Source of the DNA: Caulobacter zeae | Lineage (GTDB): Bacteria > Pseudomonadota > Alphaproteobacteria > Caulobacterales > Caulobacteraceae | Reading direction: 5' to 3' | NCBI RefSeq assembly: GCF_002858925.1 | Contig: NZ_PJRS01000001.1 | Coordinates: 1-64,000 of the forward strand | DNA length: 64,000 nucleotides | Shown here: piece after piece, positions 1-8,184 of the stretch | Position numbering within the stretch: position 1 is the stretch's first letter | How the letters are laid out: each line of letters starts with the position of its first letter | Translations under genes and position numbers: made by a program | The notes under the pieces: generated by a model | What the model saw: only the letters and a program-made list of their open reading frames with translations | Database searches by the model: none | Told to the model about the DNA's origin: nothing

Positions 1-1
1 C

Positions 2-190
2 ATGGCCACCCTGACCTATTTCGGCCTGCCCGAGGCCTGGATCGCCCTGGTCCTCGGCGTCGACCACCTGCTCGACATGGGCCGCTCGGCCACCAACGTC
101 GTCGGCAACTCCGTCGCCGCCGCCGTCGTCGCCAAGTGGGAGGGCGAGCTGGACGAGGTGGATCCGGAACTGGCCAAGGCTTCGGCCTGA
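2..190 (+). CDS. Dicarboxylate/amino acid:cation symporter, C-terminal part
   Basis: This is the 3' end of a gene that begins before the window; position 2 is only the first in-frame ATG. The 62 visible residues match the C-terminal end of the DAACS (DctA/GltP) family: the stretch LDMGRSATNVVGNSVAA is the family's conserved last-helix substrate/cation binding region with its Asp and Asn, followed by VAKWEGEL and a short acidic tail. Such proteins are inner-membrane sodium- or proton-coupled carriers for C4-dicarboxylates or glutamate; the substrate cannot be told from this fragment. A strong hairpin terminator follows at once. Confidence 0.85.
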   Translation: MATLTYFGLPEAWIALVLGVDHLLDMGRSATNVVGNSVAAAVVAKWEGELDEVDPELAKASA

Positions 191-212
191 TCCTCTTCGC
201 CATCGGAACAGG

Positions 213-247
213 AAGGGCGGGACCTCGCGGTCCCGCCCTTTCTTCTT
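213..247 (+). terminator. Rho-independent terminator after the symporter gene
   Basis: A perfect 12-bp stem (213-224 with 229-240) around the loop TCGC, followed by a T-rich tract (TTTCTTCTT). Confidence 0.88.
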
Positions 248-374
248 GAGCGCTCCCCTCGAATGGGGCGACCTAAAAACGCCCCTTTCACGCACAAAAA
301 AGGGGCGGCTTGACCATTGACGGCGAGGCTTCCAGGCCCAATCTTTCGCGCGAGGGACTGTGAGGATAAACGCA

Positions 375-779
375 ATGGTCAAGTTGAAAACCATCGCCCT
401 GGCCGGCCTGGCCGGCGCGCTTCTCGCGGGCCCGGCCCTGGCGACCGAAAAGGCCGCCTCCACGGAAAAGGCCGAGCGCCAGTGCTTCCAGCTGTCGGAC
501 TGGCAGGGCTGGACCGCTCCCGACAAGAACACGCTCTACATGAAGATCCGCAACCGCGACGTCTATCGCGTGGATCTGTCGTGGGGCACCAACTCGCTGA
601 CCGCCCCGGGCAGCTTCCTGGTCTCCAACGTGCGCGGCATCGACACCGTCTGCCGTCCGCTGGACCTGGACCTGCGCGTCGCCGACGGCACCGGCTTCGC
701 CATGCCGATCCGCGCCAAGGCCATCACCAAGCTGACGCCGGAAGAAGTGGCCGCCCTGCCCAAGAAGGACCGTCCGTAA
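375..779 (+). CDS. Small secreted protein, DUF6491-like
   Basis: A 134-residue protein with a clear signal peptide (residues 1-23, cleaved after PALA). The mature part has an early QCFQLSDW motif, a central NRDVYRVDLSW strand and a late TVCRPLDLDLRV, so two cysteines could form a periplasmic disulfide; this pattern resembles DUF6491 proteins of Caulobacterales, whose function is unknown. An in-frame GTG lies at 360, but the ATG at 375 is preceded by GAGGAT and starts the signal peptide directly. It stands alone between two terminators. Family assignment is by pattern recognition only. Confidence 0.78.
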   Translation: MVKLKTIALAGLAGALLAGPALATEKAASTEKAERQCFQLSDWQGWTAPDKNTLYMKIRNRDVYRVDLSWGTNSLTAPGSFLVSNVRGIDTVCRPLDLDLRVADGTGFAMPIRAKAITKLTPEEVAALPKKDRP

Positions 780-806
780 GGACGATCCCGCCAGGCTGCG
801 CACCCG

Positions 807-838
807 AAGGGCGCGGATCGCAAGATCCGCGCCTTTTC
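807..838 (+). terminator. Rho-independent terminator
   Basis: Stem GGCGCGGATC (810-819) and its complement (824-833) around GCAA, then TTTTCCT; it ends the DUF6491-like transcript. Confidence 0.82.
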
Positions 839-933
839 CTTTGCCTACTCGCCAACCGCGCTGGATCGGGTCTTAATCCCTCCACGTCGGGCGGGCCCGC
901 GGCGGGCCAAGCGACGATCGAGCGGAGCGAGAC

Positions 934-1314
934 ATGAGCCTGCTGGACAATCTGATGGGCGCGCTGGGCGGCCAGGGCGACCTTGCCGAAACCGTCAAGA
1001 GCCTGGGCGTCACCGGCGGGGTCGGCGGCCTCGTCGACGCCTTCCAGAAGGGCGGCCTTTCCGAAGTCGCCCAGTCTTGGGTGTCGAGCGGCCAGAACCT
1101 GCCCGTCTCGCCCGAACAGATCCAGGCCGTGCTCGGCTCGGGCGTCGTCGGCCAGTTCGCCGAGAAGCTGGGCGTCGACCCGCAGACCGCGGCGGCCAAG
1201 CTGTCGGAGATCCTGCCAGGCCTGGTCGACAAGCTCACCCCCGGCGGCAAGCTGCCCGACGAGGGCCTGGGCGGCGCGGTCGGCGACCTCCTGGGCGGCT
1301 TCCTGAAGAACTGA
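934..1314 (+). CDS. YidB family protein (DUF937)
   Basis: A 126-residue soluble protein with no signal peptide. It has the YidB/DUF937 pattern: an N-terminal MSLLDNLMGALGG, glycine-rich helices, a central WVSSGQNLPVSPEQIQAVLG block and the DPQTAAAKLSEILPGLVDKL helix, ending in a glycine-rich tail. The function of YidB is not established. A purine-rich GAGCGGAGCGAGAC leader serves as ribosome binding site. Its stop codon lies 3 bp from the end of the convergent gene at 1318. Confidence 0.85.
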   Translation: MSLLDNLMGALGGQGDLAETVKSLGVTGGVGGLVDAFQKGGLSEVAQSWVSSGQNLPVSPEQIQAVLGSGVVGQFAEKLGVDPQTAAAKLSEILPGLVDKLTPGGKLPDEGLGGAVGDLLGGFLKN

Positions 1315-1317
1315 CGG

Positions 1318-1983
1318 TCAGGGCGCGGGGCGCGCCAGCCGGCGCGCTTCGGCCAGGAACGGCGCGGGGTCATCGGCTAGGAAGACGTGGGTGATACGCC
1401 CCGGATGCTCGCCGTGGTCGGTCGTCAAAACCACATAGGTCGACTGCAGGCTCATCCGGCGAGCGAACCACCCCTGCATGCATGACGAGACCGGAAGAGG
1501 GCCGACCCCTGCGGCATAGATGGGCTCGCTCGCACCCTGCACGATCGGTTCGGACGGCGGACCATCCACCACCTGGATGAAGGCGACCTCCTCGACCCAG
1601 TCCTCGCGTGCTGCGCCCTTGAGGGCCTCGACGACATGGATCCGAGCCTTGCCCGGCGAGCAGGCCTTGCGCGCCGCATCGTAACGACGCGCTAGCTCCA
1701 TCGCCTCGGCCCTCTCGGCTTTTCCCCGTACGGCTTCGACCGGCGGCGGCGGCGGAAGGTCGTAATCGCACGCCATGGGCAAGGGACCATCGTCCAGAGC
1801 CCCGGCGGCCGCGACCCTCACGAGATAGACGCCATCCGCCCGCGCGAACCACTCGCCGAACTGCGCCGGCCACGCCTGATCGATCGGCAGCGCCGATGAT
1901 CTAAGAGTCGGCGTGCAGGCGGACGCCTGGGCCAGGGGCTGCAAGGCCAGGATGGCGACGACGGCGGCGGCGAGGATCCTCAT
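1318..1983 (-). CDS. Hypothetical secreted protein
   Basis: A 221-residue protein with an N-terminal signal peptide (about residues 1-22, ending QASA). The mature part has four or five cysteines, a short proline run (DLPPPPPVEAV) and a C-terminal segment STYVVLTTDHGEHPGRITHVF. I do not recognise a family. The cysteine content and signal suggest a periplasmic or outer-membrane-associated protein. Codon use matches its neighbours, and antisense frames give only low-complexity arginine-rich products, so the coding strand is fairly safe. Confidence 0.68.
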   Translation of the reverse strand: MRILAAAVVAILALQPLAQASACTPTLRSSALPIDQAWPAQFGEWFARADGVYLVRVAAAGALDDGPLPMACDYDLPPPPPVEAVRGKAERAEAMELARRYDAARKACSPGKARIHVVEALKGAAREDWVEEVAFIQVVDGPPSEPIVQGASEPIYAAGVGPLPVSSCMQGWFARRMSLQSTYVVLTTDHGEHPGRITHVFLADDPAPFLAEARRLARPAP

Positions 1984-2029
1984 GCCGCCATCCCACCGCG
2001 AACCCGGGCGAACGGCAAGGCTTGTCCGC

Positions 2030-2893
2030 CTATTCTCCCGCCGCCTCCAGCAGCGCCACGACCATGGCGTTGACCGGCGTGGCGATCCCGTGGGCGGCGC
2101 CCTTGCGGACGATGACGCCGTTGCGGGCGTCGATTTCCATGGGGCGGCCGGCCAGGCGATCGGCGTGCAGCGAGTTGATCCCGTCGGCGGGCCCGGCGCG
2201 ATAGCCGGCCACGACCTGCTGGGGCAGGTCGTCGGGCAGGTCCGCCCCCTGCGCCCGGCCGACGGCGACGCATTCAGCCACGAGGTCGCGCATGATCGCG
2301 GCGATGTCGTCGCGATGGGCGATCCCCGAAGGCTTCAGGGTCAGGGCGTTGACCGCGCCGGCGCAGTTGAGGGCCAGCTTGCTCCAGGCGACGGTCGTGA
2401 AATCGTCGGTGGTCGTCACCTCGATCGGCGTGTGGGCGAAGAGGGCGACAAAGGCCTGCCCCGCCTCCCCGGCCGGGACCTTGATCCAGCCCATCCGCCG
2501 CTGGCGGATCACGCCCGGCGCCGCGCGCTCGGCCGGGATGTCGACCACCGCAGGCATGATGCGGTCGGCCGGCAGGTAGGGAGCAAAGCGCTCGACGTGC
2601 TCTACGCCGTTCTGCAGCACCGCCACGCAGGTCTGCGGGCCCACCAGCACCGCCAGCCAGGCGGCCGCGCCGGCGGCGTCATAGGTCTTGGTGGTCACCA
2701 GCACCCAGTCGACGGGCCCGGCGGCGGCCGGATCGGTCAGCACCGTGGGCGCCGCGACCAGCGCCCCCTCCGGCGTCTCGACCTCCAGCCGATCGAAGGC
2801 GGTGCGGGCGCACAGGGTCACCTCATAGGCCTGGGCCAGCCACGCCGCCAGGGTCCCGCCGACCGCGCCGGGACCGATCACCGCGATGCGCAT
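2030..2893 (-). CDS. 2-dehydropantoate 2-reductase family oxidoreductase
   Basis: 287 residues. The N-terminal MRIAVIGPGAVGGTLAAWLA is a Rossmann NADP-binding loop of ketopantoate reductase type (GxGxxG). VLVTTKTYD and VAVLQNGVEH follow in the usual order, and the all-helical C-terminal domain begins with AWSKLALNCAGAVNALT, which holds the Lys and Asn that bind substrate in PanE/ApbA. PanE makes pantoate for CoA synthesis, but many paralogues act on other 2-keto acids, so the substrate is left open. The ATG at 2893 has a good GGGGAG site. It lies downstream of nrdB on the same strand but beyond a terminator. Confidence 0.87.
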   Translation of the reverse strand: MRIAVIGPGAVGGTLAAWLAQAYEVTLCARTAFDRLEVETPEGALVAAPTVLTDPAAAGPVDWVLVTTKTYDAAGAAAWLAVLVGPQTCVAVLQNGVEHVERFAPYLPADRIMPAVVDIPAERAAPGVIRQRRMGWIKVPAGEAGQAFVALFAHTPIEVTTTDDFTTVAWSKLALNCAGAVNALTLKPSGIAHRDDIAAIMRDLVAECVAVGRAQGADLPDDLPQQVVAGYRAGPADGINSLHADRLAGRPMEIDARNGVIVRKGAAHGIATPVNAMVVALLEAAGE

Positions 2894-2910
2894 GGAATGC
2901 TCCCCAAATG

Positions 2911-2941
2911 AAAAACGCCGCCCGGCATAGCGGGCGGCGTT
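2911..2941 (-). terminator. Terminator of nrdB
   Basis: An 11-bp perfect stem (2914-2924 with 2931-2941) around a 6-nt loop. Read on the minus strand it ends in a T-run (AAAAA at 2911-2915 on the plus strand), so it terminates nrdB transcripts before the reductase gene. Confidence 0.82.
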
Positions 2942-2968
2942 CTCGGCGTCATGACGCTTTCGGCTGGC

Positions 2969-4006
2969 TTAGTGCTCGGCCGGAACGTCCGTGCGCTTTT
3001 GCAGCATGGCCTCGAAGCTCGACCACACGCCGTCCGAGCCGTGCCATTGGCCCTTGGTGGCGGCCTTGGAGTATTCGGTGGCGCGCGCCTCGAAGAAGTT
3101 GGCGTGCTCGACGCCCGACAGCAGGGCCTGCAGCCACGGCAGCGGGTTGTCCTTGACGCCATAGACTTCCGGCAGGTCCAGCTGGCGCAGGCGCCAGTCG
3201 GCCACGAAGCGGATGTATTGCTTGATGTCGTCGGGGACCATGCCCTGCACGTCGCCGGCCTCGAAGGCCAGGTCGATGAACTTGTCTTCCAGGCCCACCA
3301 CGTGCTTGCAGCAGTCGACGATGTCGTCGGCCACCGACTTGGTCACCGCGCCGGTTTCCTTGTTGAAGGCGTGGTACAGCTTGATGATGCCGTCGCAGTG
3401 CAGGCTCTCGTCGCGGATCGACCACGAGACGATCTGGCCCATGCCCTTCATCTTGTTGAAGCGCGGGAAGTTCATCAGCATCGCGAAGCTGGCGAACAGC
3501 TGAAGGCCTTCGGTGAAGCCGCCGAACATGGCCAGGGTGCGGCAGATGTCGGCGTTGGTCTCGACGCCGAAGGTCTGCATGTAGTCATGCTTGTCCTTCA
3601 TGGCTTCGTATTCCATGAACGCCGAGAACTCGGTCTCGGGCATGCCGATGGTCTCGAGCAGCAGGGCGTAGGCCGCGATATGGATCGTCTCCATGTTCGC
3701 GAACGAGGCCAGCATCATCTTCACCTCGGTCGGTTTGAACACCCGACCGTAGCGCTCCATGTAGTTGTCCTGCACCTCGACGTCGGACTGGGTGAAGAAG
3801 CGGAAGATCTGCGTCAGCAGATTGCGCTCCTTGTCGTTCAGCTTGACGGCCCAATCCTTGAGGTCCTCGCCCAGCGGCACCTCTTCGGGCATCCAGTGGA
3901 CCTGCTGCTGCTTCTTCCAGAAGTCGTAGGCCCACGGATAGCGGAAGGGCTTGTAACCGCCGGAGGGGATCATGAGGCCGGGCTTGGTGATCAACGAGGC
4001 GGACAT
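2969..4006 (-). CDS. nrdB: Ribonucleoside-diphosphate reductase, beta subunit (class Ia, diiron-tyrosyl radical)
   Basis: 345 residues from the ATG at 4006, which is preceded by GGAG; an upstream in-frame GTG at 4108 lies inside the regulatory palindrome and is unlikely. All radical-cofactor residues of class Ia R2 are present with E. coli spacing: metal ligands D75, E106, H109, E166, E200 and H203, and the radical tyrosine Y113 in ETIHIAAY. It makes and stores the tyrosyl radical used by NrdA to reduce ribonucleotides. There is no ATP-cone at the N-terminus. The gene is monocistronic, and nrdA lies 13 kb away on the same strand. Tandem NrdR-like boxes precede it. Confidence 0.97.
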   Translation of the reverse strand: MSASLITKPGLMIPSGGYKPFRYPWAYDFWKKQQQVHWMPEEVPLGEDLKDWAVKLNDKERNLLTQIFRFFTQSDVEVQDNYMERYGRVFKPTEVKMMLASFANMETIHIAAYALLLETIGMPETEFSAFMEYEAMKDKHDYMQTFGVETNADICRTLAMFGGFTEGLQLFASFAMLMNFPRFNKMKGMGQIVSWSIRDESLHCDGIIKLYHAFNKETGAVTKSVADDIVDCCKHVVGLEDKFIDLAFEAGDVQGMVPDDIKQYIRFVADWRLRQLDLPEVYGVKDNPLPWLQALLSGVEHANFFEARATEYSKAATKGQWHGSDGVWSSFEAMLQKRTDVPAEH

Positions 4007-4073
4007 GGGCGGTCTCCAGAGCGGTCGGACACGAATCGGTCGGGCGGGTAGTCTCTTCGTACCCCAGGGCGAC

Positions 4074-4120
4074 ACGCCCCATCTAGTGGTCAAATTGCCC
4101 CATGGCACAACATGTTGTGG
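4074..4120. promoter_or_regulatory. Tandem NrdR-box-like sites between nrdB and the GST gene
   Basis: Box 2 (4105-4120) contains the perfect palindrome CACAACATGTTGTG and matches the published NrdR box (ACACWATATATWGTGT) at 12 of 16 positions. Box 1 (4074-4089) matches at 10 of 16, mostly in its right half (ATCTAGTG). Their centres are 31 bp apart, about three helical turns, which fits paired NrdR sites. Box 2 ends 20 bp before the start of the divergent GST gene, so it could also affect that gene. Binding is inferred. Confidence 0.68.
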
Positions 4121-4139
4121 GCAGAATGGGTAACCAAAG

Positions 4140-4811
4140 ATGAACAGCGATTACACCATCTATGGCGCGCTCGGCTCCGGATCGGTCCCCGTCGAAGCGA
4201 CTTTGACCCTATTGGGGCAGCCCTACAAGGTGGTCGAGGCGCCCACCTGGGAGGGCCAGGCGCAGCAGGCCAAGGTCGCCCCCGTCAATCCGATGAAGCA
4301 GATCCCGGCGCTTGTCACCCCACAAGGCGAGACGATCACCGAGAGCGCGGCGATCCTGATCTGGCTGGCCGATAACCATCCGCAAGCCGGGCTGGCGCCG
4401 ACGATCGGCGATCCGCGCCGGGGCCAGTTCCTGCGCTGGATGACCTTCATCCCGGCCTCGATCTACTCGCTGTTCTGGGTGCGCGACGAGCCCTCGCGCC
4501 TGGCCGGGCCCGACCCCGAGGCGCAAGGCAGGGTCAAGGCCGCCACCGCCGACCGCATCGCCGACTGTTGGGCGATGATGGACGCCCAGGTCGAGCCGCG
4601 GACCTACATCCTGGGCGACGAGCTTTCCGTCCTCGATCTCTATGTCGCCGTGGTCAGCCGCTGGGGCTCGCGCCGCGTGCGCTTCTACGAGCGCGCGCCG
4701 AAGATGGCGCAGGTGGTGCGACGGGTGGACGCCGACCCGCGGCTGGCCGAGTTCTGGGAAAGGCGCTTCCCATTCGTCGACGGCTGGGAGAGCAAGGGAG
4801 CCAGCGGATGA
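4140..4811 (+). CDS. Glutathione S-transferase family protein
   Basis: 223 residues in two domains. The N-terminal thioredoxin-fold domain (about 1-85) has YGALGSGSVPVEATLTLLG, the NPMKQIPALVTPQGETITES block (cis-Pro plus the ES pair that binds the gamma-glutamyl group) and ILIWLADNHP. The helical C-terminal domain carries YILGDELSVLDLYVAVV, the conserved N-capping motif. The substrate is unknown. It is divergent from nrdB, sharing 134 bp of regulatory DNA, and shows no good Shine-Dalgarno sequence (GGGTAACCAAAG before ATG). Its stop overlaps a tiny downstream frame. Confidence 0.88.
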   Translation: MNSDYTIYGALGSGSVPVEATLTLLGQPYKVVEAPTWEGQAQQAKVAPVNPMKQIPALVTPQGETITESAAILIWLADNHPQAGLAPTIGDPRRGQFLRWMTFIPASIYSLFWVRDEPSRLAGPDPEAQGRVKAATADRIADCWAMMDAQVEPRTYILGDELSVLDLYVAVVSRWGSRRVRFYERAPKMAQVVRRVDADPRLAEFWERRFPFVDGWESKGASG

Positions 4812-5058
4812 GCCTGTCGCAGATCGCCGGCTTTGCGCTCGGGGCCATCTTCGTGGCCTGGGTCCCGTGAACATAGGGCTGCGGCTGTTCGTCATGTCCC
4901 AGATCAGGCCCGACAAGCGCCTGCCCCCCTTCGCCCTGCGCCTCCCGGACGATGTCTTCACGCCGGCGGGTCGCAAGGCGCGAACGACCACGCTCTACAT
5001 CAACGTGACGGTCTTCGCCCTCTTCGTGCTGGTCGCGCTGCTTGGTCCTCCCCGCTGA
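4808..5058 (+). pseudogene. Small membrane protein, apparently split by a 1-base frameshift
   Basis: Two tiny frames abut here. The first (4808-4870) starts with ATGA overlapping the GST stop and encodes 20 residues, MSLSQIAGFALGAIFVAWVP, a typical membrane-segment start. The second opens with a GTG at 4867 (GTGA overlap) and gives 63 residues: VNIGLRLFVMSQ, a basic loop, then a second hydrophobic helix YINVTVFALFVLVALLG. One extra base near 4866 would join them into a protein of about 84 residues with two membrane helices. It may be a true frameshift, a sequencing error, or two translationally coupled peptides. I do not recognise a family. Confidence 0.5.
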
Positions 5059-5128
5059 GCCGACTTTACGGCGACCAGCTTCGCCGCTATTAGCCCCGCT
5101 CGATGCAATTGGCCGCGACCAAAATTAT

Positions 5129-6326
<1,198 letters not shown>

Positions 6327-6329
6327 AAC

Positions 6330-6424
6330 GAAAGCCTCGTCCTTCGACAAGCTCAGGATGAGGCTTTCTACTGACCCGGCCTTCGAACTGGTCCTCACCC
6401 TGAGCTCGTCGAAGGGCGAGGAGC
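6330..6424. repeat. REP-like palindromic repeat pair (family A, copy 1)
   Basis: Two palindromic units in inverted orientation: unit 1 at 6330-6366, with arms AAAGCCTC and GAGGCTTT around CCTTCGACAAGCTCAGG, and unit 2 at 6390-6424 reading the complementary core CCTGAGCTCGTCGAAGG. The same paired arrangement recurs at 52.7 and 57.7 kb. Confidence 0.85.
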
Positions 6425-6507
6425 AGACGCTGCGACAGCATGCCACGCAGCCCAAGCGTCAGCGTTCACACCCTCTTCATCGCGCCCGCGCGAAGGCTGG
6501 CGGCGAG

Positions 6508-7116
6508 ATGAAGATCGCCCAGCCCTACTCGACCGAAGCCGCGAGCGGCGCGTCCGCCGTCGCCTATCCCGGCGGCGCGGCCGGCGCGGCGGCGGCGCTG
6601 AACGACACCGCCGGCGCGGCCGGGCTGGACCAGAAGCTCTCCGCCTACCACGCCCTGTCCAATCGCTGGGCCGGGGCCGGCCACGCCGAGCGCGCCAGCC
6701 TCGCGCCGGCGCTGAACGACTCCCCGTTCGCCAAGACCGTGCAGTCGGCGTTGAACACCTTCACCAAGGCCGCCTGGGCTGGATCGGACGCCGCCCCGCC
6801 CGCGCCGCAGGCCCAGGCGCTGAAGGCCTTCGACGGCCTTTCGGAAACCGACCAGACCATCGTCGCCTCGTTGCAGGTGGGCGTTCCCGGCGCGCGGGGA
6901 CCGGCCACCGTCGGCGACTACCGCGCCCGCCTGCAATCGGACCTCGACGCCGCCCAGCCGACCACGTCCGCCCCGCGCGACACCGTCACCCTCTCGCCCG
7001 AGGCCCAGGCCCGCCTGGCCGGCGCCGCCGCGCCGGAAGCGCCCGCCGCGCCGATGGCCGAAGCTGCGCCACAGATGGCCGCCGCCCTCAGCGCCTACGG
7101 CAAGGCGGCGGGGTAG
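6508..7116 (+). CDS. Hypothetical alanine-rich protein
   Basis: 202 residues from the ATG at 6508; the open frame reaches back to 6358 only through the REP-like repeat, so that start is rejected. The protein is low in complexity, Ala/Pro/Gly-rich, without signal peptide or membrane helix. A middle part looks globular (KLSAYHALSNRWAGAGHAER, then ALKAFDGLSETDQTIVASLQ), followed by RDTVTLSPEAQARLAG, a tail motif seen in assorted alphaproteobacterial proteins of unknown function. No family recognised. A hairpin at the stop codon separates it from the convergent LysR gene. Confidence 0.72.
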   Translation: MKIAQPYSTEAASGASAVAYPGGAAGAAAALNDTAGAAGLDQKLSAYHALSNRWAGAGHAERASLAPALNDSPFAKTVQSALNTFTKAAWAGSDAAPPAPQAQALKAFDGLSETDQTIVASLQVGVPGARGPATVGDYRARLQSDLDAAQPTTSAPRDTVTLSPEAQARLAGAAAPEAPAAPMAEAAPQMAAALSAYGKAAG

Positions 7117-7119
7117 GGC

Positions 7120-8085
7120 TTAAAGCCCCTCTCTCATAGAGAGAGGGGACTTAAACTGCGCCAGGGCCGCCGGTTCGGTTCGGCCGATTTTCACCTCGGC
7201 CGCCAGCCAGTCGATGAACACCCGCACCCGCGCGGGCAGCTGGCCGCCGTGGCCGACATAGACGGCGTGGATCTGCTCGATGTCGCCGGGGTTGAAGGCC
7301 TCCAGCACCGGGACCAGGCGGCCGGCGGCGATGTCGGGACCGACATGGATCACCGACAGCCGGGCGATCCCCTGGCCGGCCAGGGCCAGGACGCGGGCGC
7401 TTTCGCCATCGCCGACCTCGGCCCGGCCGTGGACCGGACGAAAGGCGACTTCGCCGTCGATCTGGAAGCCCCACGAGTCGCAGTGGCGGGCGAAGTTGAA
7501 GGTCACCAGCTCATGGCTCGGCAGGTCGTCGGGATGGTCCGGCGTTCCAGCCCGCGCCAGGTAGCCGGGCGAGGCGACCAGCACCATGCGGCTCTGCGCA
7601 ATCTTGCGGGCCATCAGTTGCGAGGCCCGCATCGGCCCAACCCGGATGGCCACGTCCGCGCGCTCGTCCATCAGGTCGATCACCTGGTCGGTGACGGTGA
7701 TGTCGAGCTGGATCTCGGGATGCTCGGCAAGGAACCGGGGGGCCAGCGGCAGCAGGTAGTGCTGGCCGAAGGGCACACTGGAATTGACCCGCACCCGGCC
7801 GCGCGGGGCGGCGCTGGCGGCCACGGCGCGCTCGGCCTCGTCGAGGTCGGCCAGCACCCGCAGCGACCGCTCGTGGAAGGTCTGGCCCTCGGCGGTGAGG
7901 ATCAGCTTGCGGGTCGAGCGGTTGACCAGCCGCGCGCCCAGCCGCGCCTCCAGCCGGGCCACCAGCTTGCTGACCGCCGACGGGGTCATGCGAAGCGAGC
8001 GCGCGGCGGCCGAGAAGCCGCCCTGCTCGACAACCCGGGCGAAGACCTCCATCTCGGCCGTGCGATTAATTTCCTGCCGCGCCAT
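7120..8085 (-). CDS. LysR family transcriptional regulator
   Basis: 321 residues. The winged helix-turn-helix is at residues 8-65 (EVFARVVEQGGFSAAARSLR, then TPSAVSKLVARLEARLGARL, the LysR signature). The effector domain contains VNSSVPFGQHYLLPLAPRFL and the DVAIRVGPM loop, typical of the CrgA/DhcR-like subgroup that often controls a divergent neighbour. Divergent transcription from the MFS gene, with 99 bp between the starts, suggests it controls that transporter and itself; the ligand is unknown. Confidence 0.92.
   Translation of the reverse strand: MARQEINRTAEMEVFARVVEQGGFSAAARSLRMTPSAVSKLVARLEARLGARLVNRSTRKLILTAEGQTFHERSLRVLADLDEAERAVAASAAPRGRVRVNSSVPFGQHYLLPLAPRFLAEHPEIQLDITVTDQVIDLMDERADVAIRVGPMRASQLMARKIAQSRMVLVASPGYLARAGTPDHPDDLPSHELVTFNFARHCDSWGFQIDGEVAFRPVHGRAEVGDGESARVLALAGQGIARLSVIHVGPDIAAGRLVPVLEAFNPGDIEQIHAVYVGHGGQLPARVRVFIDWLAAEVKIGRTEPAALAQFKSPLSMREGL
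7121..7150. terminator. Bidirectional terminator between convergent genes
   Basis: A 10-bp perfect stem (7126-7135 with 7139-7148) with the 3-nt loop ATA, flanked by A-rich and T-rich stretches. It overlaps the last codons of the LysR gene, whose C-terminal residues are encoded by the hairpin. Confidence 0.7.
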
Positions 8086-8184
8086 CGTGCCTTCGCGTCA
8101 CAAGTGATAGTCTTTCCGGCAATCTAATTCATCGAAGACACCAGCGCTATCTGACGGCTCGAACAATCATCGGAGCCGGCAGCC

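Noticed and set aside
6358..6507. N-terminal extension of the Ala-rich hypothetical protein
   Set aside because: The codons fall in a REP-like repeat; a better start exists at 6508.
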